Notes: generated from the letters alone by a model not told the origin. DNA of 9,018 nt from Endozoicomonadaceae bacterium (GCA_023146365.1 JAGLCE010000133.1:1-9018); one strand, 5' to 3'. Shown: positions 1 through 7,129, counted from the first letter of the stretch. Program-made: numbers and translations.

Positions 1-24
1 TTCAGGCTTCAGGCTTCAGGCTTC
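1..24. repeat. Heptanucleotide tandem repeat TTCAGGC (3.4 copies, cut by window edge)
   Basis: Three perfect copies of TTCAGGC followed by TTC begin at the first base, so the array probably continues to the left. It lies in a frame that stays open into the ORF ending at 655. In that frame three units (21 bases) encode the seven residues F-R-L-Q-A-S-G, so a gain or loss of one unit would shift the frame. Whether the array is really translated depends on the start of the gene, which is outside the window. Confidence 0.75.
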
Positions 25-655
25 ATTAAAGTATGCAACAGAATATTTTACTGCGGCCAACATCAATCACGACACATTGAAAAACGCGATTAAATACACA
101 AAACCAAATAGACTACTTGGTAGACACTCAGGCCTTGAAAAAATTTCATGTCATTATATCGATAACCAGTCTATTATCAAAGCGTATCATGAACTACGCC
201 AGACAAATAAAGACATCATTGAAGAACTATTTTGTTTTGATGATAAATCATTAGATATTGATGCATTCGAAGTCCAAAAACCATTTATTACGTTCATTCT
301 TGGAAAAGATCGATTTATAAGTAAGGATTGCATTGACATTGTGTCAATAGATCATTCAAAACATGAGAATGATTCATCAATAACACTGGAAGAGAGTGAG
401 AGTAAACTTATTGCTTATATAGCTGCAAAACGTTACAAACAACTGATTCATTTATTTACAAACATGATGACTTCGTCGTCTGACCTAGAAACAAAAATGA
501 ATGATATGCGTCAAATTTTCTTTCCACTCAGAGAGGATAGTAGCGAAGCATTTAACATTACATTGACGCCTGAAACCATATTCAAAAATGTAAAATTCAA
601 CACTATGAGCATGGAAGCTCAATCATTAAAGAGAAGATATCCCAAAACACTGTAA
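1..655 (+). CDS. 3' part of an unidentified AT-rich gene (start outside the window)
   Basis: The frame ending at TAA 653-655 is open without a stop back to base 2. A TTG at 77 would give 192 aa, but it has no clear ribosome site and no in-frame ATG occurs before about codon 129, so a C-terminal fragment is more likely. The first visible residues (EYFTAANINHDTLKNAIKYT, then RLLGRHSGLE) weakly recall the end of bacterial sulfotransferase domains, where a helix with a basic/aromatic motif precedes a GR..G.E segment. This is only a family resemblance. The remaining ~150 residues are charged and hydrophilic, with no membrane segment and no motif I know. Base composition is visibly richer in A+T than the neighbouring housekeeping genes, which suggests accessory or acquired DNA. 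Product unknown. Confidence 0.6.
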   Translation, partial: SGFRLQASLKYATEYFTAANINHDTLKNAIKYTKPNRLLGRHSGLEKISCHYIDNQSIIKAYHELRQTNKDIIEELFCFDDKSLDIDAFEVQKPFITFILGKDRFISKDCIDIVSIDHSKHENDSSITLEESESKLIAYIAAKRYKQLIHLFTNMMTSSSDLETKMNDMRQIFFPLREDSSEAFNITLTPETIFKNVKFNTMSMEAQSLKRRYPKTL

Positions 656-688
656 GCTCCATAATTATTAGATCTGCGTCAGCAATAA

Positions 689-726
689 ACGACACAGGGA
701 CAAATCACTCATAACGACTGTGTCGT
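689..726. other. 9-bp perfect inverted repeat downstream of the left-edge gene
   Basis: ACGACACAG (689-697) pairs perfectly with CTGTGTCGT (718-726) across a 20-base loop. It lies 33 bases after the stop at 655. There is no T run after the right arm, so it is not a classical intrinsic terminator. It may be an mRNA 3' end structure or a protein-binding site. Confidence 0.35.
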
Positions 727-991
727 CAACCAACGGTTGAGCCAACGTAAATACGTCATCATCATTCATCAACCTGCCCTCGCCGCCACGCTAAAATTCA
801 ATCAATACGCTTGATTCAGCCCTCACTATCCGGAAAGACCGATGATATGCATCATCTTGCCCTCTACGCTGATACGATACATCCTGATTGATCGCCCCTA
901 AACACGTCCATCTTCACCAGCAAAATGCGTTGATCATTCCAACAGTAATCGCTCACCTAGACATTTTTTCTAACCATCCGACAATCCTATC

Positions 992-1020
992 TTGACCAGA
1001 GTGAGGGAGGCTCGTATATA
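992..1020 (+). promoter_or_regulatory. Sigma70-type promoter for proS
   Basis: TTGACC (992-997) and TATATA (1015-1020) are separated by exactly 17 bases, close to the sigma70 consensus. Transcription would start near 1027 and leave a leader of about 30 bases before the proS ATG at 1057. No T-box-like leader or attenuator fits in that space. Confidence 0.6.
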
Positions 1021-1056
1021 GTTAACTCTTTTATTGCTTAAAGAATCATACGATCT

Positions 1057-2775
1057 ATGCGTACCAGTCAGTATTTGATCCCAACCCTGAAAGAGACCCC
1101 CGCAGATGCGGTGGTTATCAGTCATCAACTCATGTTGCGTGCCGGCATGATCCGCAAACTGGCCGCAGGTATGTACACCTGGCTGCCTCTTGGCCTGCGC
1201 GTTCTGCGCAAGGTTGAGGCTATCGTCCGTGAAGAGATGAACCGTGCCGGTGCCCAGGAAATCCTGATGCCCATGGTTCAGAGCGCCGAACTCTGGCAGG
1301 AGACCGGTCGCTGGGAGCAGTTTGGCTCGGAGTTGTTGCGCATAAAGGATCGCCACCAGCGAGATTTCGTACTCGGCCCGACCCACGAAGAAGTGATCAC
1401 CGACATGGTGCGCAATGAGATCAATAGCTATAAACAACTGCCACTGAACCTCTACCAGATCCAGACCAAATTCCGTGATGAAACTCGCCCCCGTTTCGGC
1501 ATCATACGTAGCCGGGAATTTCTGATGAAAGACGCCTACTCATTCCACATCAGCAGTGAGTGCTTGAAGAATGAATATCAGAATATGTACTCCGCTTACT
1601 GTCGTATTTTCGATCAGCTAGGACTGGACTACCGCGTCATCGAAGCAGACAGCGGAGCCATCGGCGGCAGTGGCTCCCACGAATTCCATGTACTGGCAAA
1701 ATCCGGCGAAGACGACATTGTTTTTAGCGACAGTGGCCCTTACGCCGCCAACATTGAAGCGGCAGAAGCCGTCTCGCCGACAGCCCGTCGCGCAGCACCG
1801 ACCATAGCGATGCAGATGATTGATACACCCAACACCAAAACAATTGCAGAGTTGGTGAGCCAGCTTGATCTACCCATTAAAAAGAGCATCAAGACACTGA
1901 TCGTTGTCGCATCCGAAGCCTGTGAAGCCAATTTTGTCGCTCTGCTGGTTCGTGGAGATCATCAGCTCAACGAAGTGAAAGCGGGACACCTGCCGGAAGT
2001 CGCTTCTCCACTGCAATTTGCTACTGAGGAGGAGATTCGTCCGATCATGACTGCCGGCCCCGGCTCACTGGGTCCAGTCAATATGACCATTCCCTGCATC
2101 GTTGACCGTACCGTCGCCCAGATGAGTGACTTTGCTGCGGGTGCCAATGTCGATAACAAACACTACGTTGGCATCAACTGGGAACGTGACTGCCACTACA
2201 CCCGTGAAGCCGATCTTCGCAATGTCGTCGAAGGTGACGACAGCCCAGACGGTAACGGCAAGCTGTTCATCAAGCGCGGCATTGAGGTCGGCCATATCTT
2301 CCAGCTGGGCACCAAGTACAGCGAATCCATGAACGCCACCGTACTCAACGAAAACGGCAAAGCCGTCGTGATGAGCATGGGTTGCTACGGCATCGGCGTC
2401 TCTCGGATCATCGCTGCTGCGATTGAGCAGAACAACGATGATCGAGGCATCATCTGGCCTGAAGCTCTGGCCCCTTTCCAGATCGCCTTAGTGCCGCTAA
2501 AAATCGAAAAATCCGAACACGTTCGTGAGCAAACAGACAAGCTATATGCAGAGCTAACCGCTGCCGGTTTTGATGTTTTGATGGATGATCGTAAAGCCAG
2601 CCCTGGCGTCAAATTTGCTGATATGGAGTTGATTGGCATACCGCACCGTGTGGTCATCAGCGATCGTGGACTGGCAAGCGGTACCGTTGAATACAAGCAG
2701 CGCCGAGGCGGTGATGCTGAAGTTGTTCGCATTGAGGATCTGCTTCACACCATACAACAACACACCCAGCGCTGA
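1057..2775 (+). CDS. proS: Proline--tRNA ligase (ProRS, bacterial type with editing domain)
   Basis: Cytoplasmic class II aminoacyl-tRNA synthetase that attaches proline to tRNA-Pro and hydrolyses mischarged Ala-tRNA-Pro. At 572 aa it equals the E. coli enzyme. Visible parts are motif 1 (about 38-75), the GPTHEE loop (107-112), motif 2 (KFRDE to MKDAYSF, 138-163), the INS editing domain (about 224-400), motif 3 (GCYGIGVSR, Arg450) and the C-terminal anticodon-binding domain (about 475-570). Editing-pocket residues known from E. coli fall at identical numbers here: Thr257, Lys279, Asp350 and His369, so editing should be intact. The ATG at 1057 gives the family N-terminus (MRTSQYLIPTLKE). The ribosome site is weak (AAAGAA about 10 bases upstream). 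The gene is monocistronic and meets a minus-strand cluster head-on at its 3' end. Confidence 0.98.
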   Translation: MRTSQYLIPTLKETPADAVVISHQLMLRAGMIRKLAAGMYTWLPLGLRVLRKVEAIVREEMNRAGAQEILMPMVQSAELWQETGRWEQFGSELLRIKDRHQRDFVLGPTHEEVITDMVRNEINSYKQLPLNLYQIQTKFRDETRPRFGIIRSREFLMKDAYSFHISSECLKNEYQNMYSAYCRIFDQLGLDYRVIEADSGAIGGSGSHEFHVLAKSGEDDIVFSDSGPYAANIEAAEAVSPTARRAAPTIAMQMIDTPNTKTIAELVSQLDLPIKKSIKTLIVVASEACEANFVALLVRGDHQLNEVKAGHLPEVASPLQFATEEEIRPIMTAGPGSLGPVNMTIPCIVDRTVAQMSDFAAGANVDNKHYVGINWERDCHYTREADLRNVVEGDDSPDGNGKLFIKRGIEVGHIFQLGTKYSESMNATVLNENGKAVVMSMGCYGIGVSRIIAAAIEQNNDDRGIIWPEALAPFQIALVPLKIEKSEHVREQTDKLYAELTAAGFDVLMDDRKASPGVKFADMELIGIPHRVVISDRGLASGTVEYKQRRGGDAEVVRIEDLLHTIQQHTQR

Positions 2776-2936
2776 CACTGAGAGTAGGAGATAGTCCCGT
2801 GTGTCGACAAGATGCCTTGACCCTTCTCCTGCTCACTTTTCATCCACACTGCCACACGCTCATCAAACCGATGCTTCACATAGCCAGTCATACCGAGCAT
2901 CAGCGCCCATACACAGATAGCGCCAGAAACTGACAT
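2745..2936 (-). CDS. Small single-helix membrane protein, unknown function
   Basis: A 63-codon frame starting at ATG 2936 (MSVSGAICVWALMLG). One hydrophobic helix spans residues 4-20. It is followed by a basic, charged stretch (VKHRFDERVAVWMKSEQEK) and a Cys-rich tail (CQRWVCCC). AAGGGG and TAGG lie just upstream of this ATG. A GTG at 2990 would extend the product to 81 aa but breaks the hydrophobic N-terminus pattern. It follows the thioredoxin-like gene on the same strand with a 57-base gap, so the two may be co-transcribed, and its last 31 bases overlap the end of proS antisense. I do not recognise a family. The Cys-rich tail lies mostly in the antisense overlap, so part of the frame could be an artefact of proS codons. 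Confidence 0.35.
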   Translation of the reverse strand: MSVSGAICVWALMLGMTGYVKHRFDERVAVWMKSEQEKGQGILSTHGTISYSQCQRWVCCCMV

Positions 2937-2993
2937 CCTACGACCCCTTAAGATCAACAAGAGCACGTTGACCGATTCAAAGTCATGCACACA

Positions 2994-3461
2994 TTACAAC
3001 TCAGCGACTGCGGCTTCCAACTCTGCATGAGTTCTTGATCCTATCAAGCGTTTTCTAAGCTTGCCTTTATTATCCAAAATATAAAATGACGGCAAAATAG
3101 GTGGCGGCTTCAGCTCAAGAGCAGCAACGCTTTCCTGGCTTAATACCGGAAAAGCAATGGCCATCTTCTCCACTTTGCCAGCCAGTTCATTCTGGTCAGT
3201 TGAGCCATCAAAATCCACTCCCCATACCTGTATGCCACTGCTCGCCGCATGAAGGGCGTTCAGTTCCGAGATTTCCTCTCGGCAACTACGGCACCAGTTT
3301 GCCCAGTAGTTCACCACAACCCACGAATTTCGATCATCTTGAAGCAATAATGCATTGCCTTTAAAGTCGCTATACCCTGAGTCCTGACAACCGGACAGAA
3401 TCAGTAAAACACTCAGAATAAAACCATTAAGTATGTTATTCACGACACCCTCACTGGACAT
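2994..3461 (-). CDS. TlpA-like thioredoxin-family lipoprotein
   Basis: A probable envelope-anchored thiol:disulfide protein of 155 aa. The N-terminus is a short hydrophobic signal (about 10-24) ending in a lipobox L-S-G-C, so Cys25 would be lipidated after export. The thioredoxin fold follows, with NYWANWCRSC carrying the catalytic pair Cys57-Cys60. LPSFYILD carries the cis-proline (Pro124) that faces the active site, and a terminal helix closes the domain. The CRSC dipeptide differs from the classic CGPC, so redox potential and partner cannot be read from sequence; TlpA/ResA-like reductants are the closest known group. An alternative GTG start at codon 7 has a better ribosome site (GAGGG four bases upstream) and still keeps the signal. 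A thioredoxin-family gene between proS and arsC is part of the Pseudomonas-like order. Confidence 0.85.
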   Translation of the reverse strand: MSSEGVVNNILNGFILSVLLILSGCQDSGYSDFKGNALLLQDDRNSWVVVNYWANWCRSCREEISELNALHAASSGIQVWGVDFDGSTDQNELAGKVEKMAIAFPVLSQESVAALELKPPPILPSFYILDNKGKLRKRLIGSRTHAELEAAVAEL

Positions 3462-3477
3462 TGTTATTTCTGACGAC

Positions 3478-3606
3478 TCACCTTAATGAGCCCCCCCGCA
3501 ACAGCGTCTCAAGATCACTAGACAGCATAGCAGTTTGTTCCCCCTGTACCTCAAAAAGACGCCCCGATAAACGGGCAAACCCTACCGGCCATCGCTCCTT
3601 CATCAT
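3478..3606 (-). CDS. Small unannotated ORF just upstream of the TlpA-like gene
   Basis: ATG 3606 to TGA 3478 gives 42 residues (MMKERWPVGFARLSGRLFEV ... LLRGGSLR). The stop lies 16 bases before the TlpA-like ATG on the same strand, a typical operon spacing. The frame is open further upstream to a stop near 3682, reading SALKNHLFKQFRSEAFCTLR before the first ATG, and that upstream part also looks protein-like. A GTG at 3618 would add four residues. There is no clear ribosome site. Codon use resembles its neighbours. It could be a genuine small protein, or the remaining C-terminus of a longer gene cut by sequence change near the adjacent heptamer array. I recognise no family. Confidence 0.35.
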   Translation of the reverse strand: MMKERWPVGFARLSGRLFEVQGEQTAMLSSDLETLLRGGSLR

Positions 3607-3698
3607 ATGGATCAGCACTGTTCGTAATGTGCAAAATGCTTCAGAACGAAATTGTTTGAAAAGATGATTTTTCAGGGCAGACTAGGTATTCTAGCGGT

Positions 3699-3803
<105 letters not shown>

Positions 3804-3831
3804 AATTGTACCCCTCAATCCTTTCTGTCAG

Positions 3832-3837
3832 TAGAAT
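3832..3837 (+). promoter_or_regulatory. Possible -10 element for the arsC-wrbA-DUF2069 operon
   Basis: TAGAAT fits a -10 hexamer 27 bases before the arsC ATG. The only -35-like hexamer, TTGTAC (3806-3811), is 20 bases away, longer than the preferred 17. The call is tentative. The candidate -35 begins only 3 bases from the heptamer array. Confidence 0.3.
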
Positions 3838-3864
3838 ACCGCATATTAATAAAGAGGCCACCGC

Positions 3865-4215
3865 ATGACCGATATTACGATGTATCATAATCCTCGCTGT
3901 TCCAAATCTCGCCAGACATTGCAACTGCTTGAAGCACAAGGAGTCGAGCCTGGCATCATTCTTTATCTGAAAACACCACCCGATCGCGACACACTGAAAC
4001 GTATTATTCACCAACTAGCGATCCCCGTGCGCGAACTAATTCGTACTGGCGAACAAGAGTACAAAGACAACGACTTGAAAAATCCTGAGCTGGATGACGA
4101 TGCACTTTTGGACGCCATGAGCCGCTGGCCAACACTGATTCAACGCCCGATTGTCATCAAGGGAGATCAAGCCCGTATCGGTCGCCCCCCTGAAGCGGTT
4201 CTGGATATTCTATGA
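3865..4215 (+). CDS. ArsC-family arsenate reductase-like protein (glutaredoxin-dependent type)
   Basis: A cytoplasmic thioredoxin-fold protein of 116 aa, the length of the short YfgD-type ArsC subgroup rather than plasmid R773 ArsC (141 aa). The active-site loop HNPRCSKS puts the nucleophile at Cys12. The three arginines that bind oxyanion in R773 ArsC occur at the same numbers: Arg60 (LIRTGE), Arg94 (QRPIV) and Arg107 (IGRPPE). In the family, Cys12 attacks arsenate and glutaredoxin/glutathione completes reduction to arsenite. For chromosomal short forms without an arsenite pump nearby the physiological substrate is uncertain, and no arsR or arsB is in this window. AAAGAGG sits 8 bases before the ATG. 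The stop overlaps the next gene's start. Confidence 0.93.
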   Translation: MTDITMYHNPRCSKSRQTLQLLEAQGVEPGIILYLKTPPDRDTLKRIIHQLAIPVRELIRTGEQEYKDNDLKNPELDDDALLDAMSRWPTLIQRPIVIKGDQARIGRPPEAVLDIL

Positions 4216-4826
4216 TGCCTTCTCCTTATGTACTGGTGCTTTACTACAGTCACCATGGTGCCACGGCAAAAATGGCTCAACACCTTGCCGACGGCATTGA
4301 GCAAGTGGCCGGAATGGAAGCACGGCTGAGAACGGTGCAAACCATATCCAATGTTTGCGAAGCAACAGAAGAGAGCATCCCCTCCGATGGTGCTATCTAC
4401 TGTACAGAAGACGACCTTCGCTACTGCAGTGGCCTCGCCCTTGGCAGCCCTACCCGCTTCGGCAATGTGGCCGCCCCTCTAAAATACTTTCTCGATGGCA
4501 CTAGCAGCCTATGGATGACGGGCGCTTTAGTGAACAAACCAGCGACCGTTTTTACCTCGACGTCCAGCCTGCATGGCGGACAGGAAACCACCCTGATTAC
4601 GATGATGATTCCTCTACTGCATCACGGCATGGTGATAGCGGGTATACCTTATACCGAGTCGGCACTGACCAATACGCTGTCTGGCGGTACACCGTATGGT
4701 GCGAGTCATCTTTCGGGACAACCTGGTAGCAACCGATCGTTAACCGATGATGAAAAGCAACTCTGCACGGCCCAAGGCAGGCGCGTCGCAACATTGGCCA
4801 TACAACTCAGCAGAGGCACGCAATGA
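4212..4826 (+). CDS. wrbA: WrbA-like NAD(P)H:quinone oxidoreductase (flavodoxin fold)
   Basis: A cytoplasmic FMN enzyme of 204 aa that by family reduces quinones by two electrons, avoiding semiquinone radicals. The phosphate-binding loop is VLYYSHHGATAKMA (about 8-21), and residues 78-85 give GSPTRFGN, the WrbA flavin-site signature. STSSLHGGQET (116-126) contacts the isoalloxazine ring, and PYTES ... GGTPYGASHLSG (146-169) is the typical WrbA tail. E. coli WrbA is 198 aa. The ATG overlaps the arsC stop as ATGA, implying translational coupling; a second ATG follows at once. The arsC-like and wrbA pairing is common in pseudomonads and suggests shared expression, perhaps for oxidant or electrophile stress (inference). 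Confidence 0.93.
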   Translation: MMPSPYVLVLYYSHHGATAKMAQHLADGIEQVAGMEARLRTVQTISNVCEATEESIPSDGAIYCTEDDLRYCSGLALGSPTRFGNVAAPLKYFLDGTSSLWMTGALVNKPATVFTSTSSLHGGQETTLITMMIPLLHHGMVIAGIPYTESALTNTLSGGTPYGASHLSGQPGSNRSLTDDEKQLCTAQGRRVATLAIQLSRGTQ

Positions 4827-5215
4827 GCAGCCATCAAAAGGAGAGACTGGCCAACAGGGTTTGGCTGATCGCCATACTGTCATACGGTTTGCTGCTAACG
4901 ACCATCAGTCTGGCGCACTGGAAGCTCCATCCACCCGAAGTGGACTCCCCTTTTCTGATCTGGCTGGCACGCATCGGCCCACTCCTGATGCTTGCGCCGG
5001 GGATACTGAGCAGATGGCCACGCTGGTTTGCTTGGCTCTGTTTTGTCGTGCTGTTTTATTTCACCAGTGCCGTAGTAGAGGCATTTCTCAGGAATGATCT
5101 TTCCGGCTGGATACAAACCTTGTTATGCGTCACGCTGTTTATCAGCAGCATGCTGTATGTTCGCTGGTATTATCAGGGGCTCAAGTGGAGAGTGCACGAA
5201 TCCATGCAGTCATAA
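4823..5215 (+). CDS. DUF2069 family inner-membrane protein
   Basis: An inner-membrane protein of unknown function, 130 aa. Four hydrophobic helices are visible at about 13-31, 43-61, 67-86 and 96-113, with a basic N-terminus (HQKERLANR) and a basic tail (RWYYQGLKWRVHE). The pattern LIWLARIGPLLMLAPG followed by a Trp-rich second half fits DUF2069. The ATG overlaps the wrbA stop as ATGA, and AGAGG lies 7 bases upstream. It therefore closes a three-gene operon. DUF2069 next to wrbA is a recurrent gammaproteobacterial arrangement, but its role is not known to me. Confidence 0.85.
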   Translation: MSSHQKERLANRVWLIAILSYGLLLTTISLAHWKLHPPEVDSPFLIWLARIGPLLMLAPGILSRWPRWFAWLCFVVLFYFTSAVVEAFLRNDLSGWIQTLLCVTLFISSMLYVRWYYQGLKWRVHESMQS

Positions 5216-5301
5216 AGTCAGTCATTTCATACCCAGCGTCCGGTTTAGCATATCGTGCGCTCTACGGTGGAATTCATTATCCATCGCTGAACACCGGACA
5301 C

Positions 5302-6009
5302 TTACCAATCCATCACTTGTTTGACAAACAGCACACTCAGCTTCCGTTTGGCTCGCAGAGTGGCTCTATCAAGACGCCCCAGTATATCGAAAAGATATCG
5401 CATATCTCGGGAGCCACGATTCAAAATATATTGAGCCACCTCATCCGACATATCCATGCCGCGCAGGTGTGCTCGCAAACGTAAAGCCATCAGCTTTTCC
5501 TGGTCAGTCAGTGGTTGCACATGAAACACCACTCCCCAGCTCATACGTGACACAAGATCCGGCAAGCAAATATTCAGTTGTCTAGGTGCCACTTTCGCAG
5601 CCACTAGCAATCGACCACCTTTTTCTCGCAGCTTGTTAAACAGATGGAAAAACGCTTCCTCCCAGGTTCGATTACCGGCCACCACGCTGATATCATCGAT
5701 ACAGACCAGTTGAAGGATTTCAAACCCTTCCAGTAAACGCGGCGAATAATCCGCAAGCTCACTCATGGGTAGATAGATGCTACGCTGTCCCATGGCATCC
5801 GCTTGGTGGCAGGCGGCTTGAAGCAGATGACTACAGCCAACGCAGTGGGAACCATAGAGGTAGATAAACGGTTCAGGCATCACTCCTGCTGGATAACGCT
5901 CCACATCCAGCATATTGACCAACGCCTCATTACGTCCAGCATAGTAATTGACGAATGTCGCATCATCTCGTAACTGGACTCCCAATAGTAGTTGCAACGG
6001 CAGACTCAT
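5302..6009 (-). CDS. hda: DnaA regulatory inactivator Hda
   Basis: An AAA+ protein of 235 aa that, loaded on the DNA sliding clamp, stimulates ATP hydrolysis by DnaA (RIDA) and so prevents over-initiation of replication. The N-terminal clamp-binding motif is QLLLGVQL (6-13), followed by the family signature RDDATFVNYYAG. Walker B is LVCIDDI (101-107). The arginine finger is in DLVSRMSWG (Arg155, equivalent to E. coli Arg153). Sensor 2 is RDMRYLFDILGRLDR (Arg204). The nucleotide loop is unusual: GSHCVGCSH (53-61) has Cys59 where E. coli Hda has Arg and most P-loops have Lys, and Cys56 makes a C-x-x-C. The gene is last in a minus-strand cluster, 55 bases after the AI-2E/PerM gene, and converges on DUF2069. 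Confidence 0.95.
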   Translation of the reverse strand: MSLPLQLLLGVQLRDDATFVNYYAGRNEALVNMLDVERYPAGVMPEPFIYLYGSHCVGCSHLLQAACHQADAMGQRSIYLPMSELADYSPRLLEGFEILQLVCIDDISVVAGNRTWEEAFFHLFNKLREKGGRLLVAAKVAPRQLNICLPDLVSRMSWGVVFHVQPLTDQEKLMALRLRAHLRGMDMSDEVAQYILNRGSRDMRYLFDILGRLDRATLRAKRKLSVLFVKQVMDW

Positions 6010-6064
6010 CTATCAACGACTGTGACGACAGTATATTATGCAACCATCCGCCATGTCATGATTT

Positions 6065-7129
6065 TCAACTGTCATGATACAGATAACCCTTCTTATACTT
6101 GCGATGCAGATAGACCAACAACACCATGATGATGGCCGCTACCGGCAGCGCCAGCAAAATACCGGTAAAGCCGAATAACTCACCGCCCGCCATGATGGCA
6201 AAGATCACCGCCACCGGATGCAGACCAATACGGTCGCCAACCAATAACGGGGTCAGTATCATAGCTTCCATCATCTGGCCAATACCGAACACGGCCACCA
6301 CGCCAAGAATGGGCCACATGCTGTCGAACTGAAAAAACGCCGTAACCAGCGCCACCCCAATACCCACAATAAAGCCCATATAAGGCACAATACTGGTCAA
6401 ACCGGCAATCAAGGCGATCAAGATGGCAAACTGTAATCCCAGTAACCACAAACCGACACCGTAAATAAGCGCCAGAAGACACATGACCATCAGCTGCCCT
6501 TTGAGAAAGGCACCCAGTACATCATCACACTCTTTCGCCAGAATCACTGCGGTCGGTTCAATCTTCCGAGGCAACATTTCCCGCACGGCTTCGATCAATC
6601 GATCCCAATCCCTGAGCAGATAAAAGCTGATAATAGGAATCAGAAAGAGATTGATAAAAAACCCCACCAGCGCCATGCCGGAGGCTGATATCGAGCGCCC
6701 GATACGGGACAGCACACCACCCGTCTGTCGCCACTCCTGACCGAGTCGTTCACTGAGTTCTTTAAAGTTGAACAGATCAGGATCAAAATTCACATAGTCA
6801 GACAAGCGAGAGCCCAGATTATTTTGCAACCAATCACCCCAACGAGGAAGCTGAGTAATAATCACTTCGATCTGCCCCACCACCAAGGGAGCCAGAATCA
6901 GCAGAGCTGCCACCAGCAGCCATGCGACGACAACAAAGACAGCAGCAACCGTTAGCGTTCTCGACAACCCTAGCCGCTCTAGCCGATCGATGATCGGATC
7001 CCCAAGATAAGCCAACACGATACTGACCAGAAATGGCGTCAGAATAGAGTGCAAGAGGTAAATAAAAAAACCCACCAACACAACACAGATAAGCAGCCAA
7101 CGCTGTGTATAATTCACGTCTTCACTCAT
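6065..7129 (-). CDS. AI-2E transporter family (PerM-like) membrane protein
   Basis: An inner-membrane protein of 354 aa, typical for the family. There are hydrophobic helices at about 10-40 (two), 60-84, 150-172, and four or more between 213 and 345, consistent with about eight spans. Family landmarks are FYLLRDWDRL near 170 and the C-terminal LVGDRIGLHPVAVIFAIMAG followed by GELFGFTGILLALPVAA. Characterised members export autoinducer-2 or act in ion antiport, but most, including the copy beside hda, have no proven substrate, so a transport role is inferred from family only. The ATG at 7129 is preceded by AGAG-type purines. It lies 78 bases after DUF2066 and 55 bases before hda on the same strand, suggesting one transcript. 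Confidence 0.92.
   Translation of the reverse strand: MSEDVNYTQRWLLICVVLVGFFIYLLHSILTPFLVSIVLAYLGDPIIDRLERLGLSRTLTVAAVFVVVAWLLVAALLILAPLVVGQIEVIITQLPRWGDWLQNNLGSRLSDYVNFDPDLFNFKELSERLGQEWRQTGGVLSRIGRSISASGMALVGFFINLFLIPIISFYLLRDWDRLIEAVREMLPRKIEPTAVILAKECDDVLGAFLKGQLMVMCLLALIYGVGLWLLGLQFAILIALIAGLTSIVPYMGFIVGIGVALVTAFFQFDSMWPILGVVAVFGIGQMMEAMILTPLLVGDRIGLHPVAVIFAIMAGGELFGFTGILLALPVAAIIMVLLVYLHRKYKKGYLYHDS

Larger units (their letters stand above)
656..1056. other. Non-coding spacer upstream of proS
   Basis: About 400 bases without a credible gene. It holds a 9-bp inverted repeat (689-726), two small 6-bp inverted repeats (800-816, 841-856), a stray CATCATTCATC (760-770) matching 1.6 units of the array at 3699-3803, and the proS promoter near its right end. 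No tRNA or recognisable riboswitch was seen. Confidence 0.6.

Noticed and set aside
970..1437. Minus-strand ORF of 155 codons over the proS start
   Set aside because: Antisense shadow of proS codons, covering its promoter as well; no family features.
3101..3364. Plus-strand ORF antisense to the TlpA-like gene
   Set aside because: Lies wholly within a clear thioredoxin-family gene on the other strand and shows no domain pattern.
5238..5299. GTCCGGT/ACCGGAC inverted repeat between convergent DUF2069 and hda
   Set aside because: Only 7 pairs with a 48-base loop and no T run; too weak to call a bidirectional terminator.
5125..5484. Plus-strand ORF spanning the end of DUF2069 and the end of hda
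   Set aside because: Overlaps two well-supported genes and has no recognisable content or start signal.
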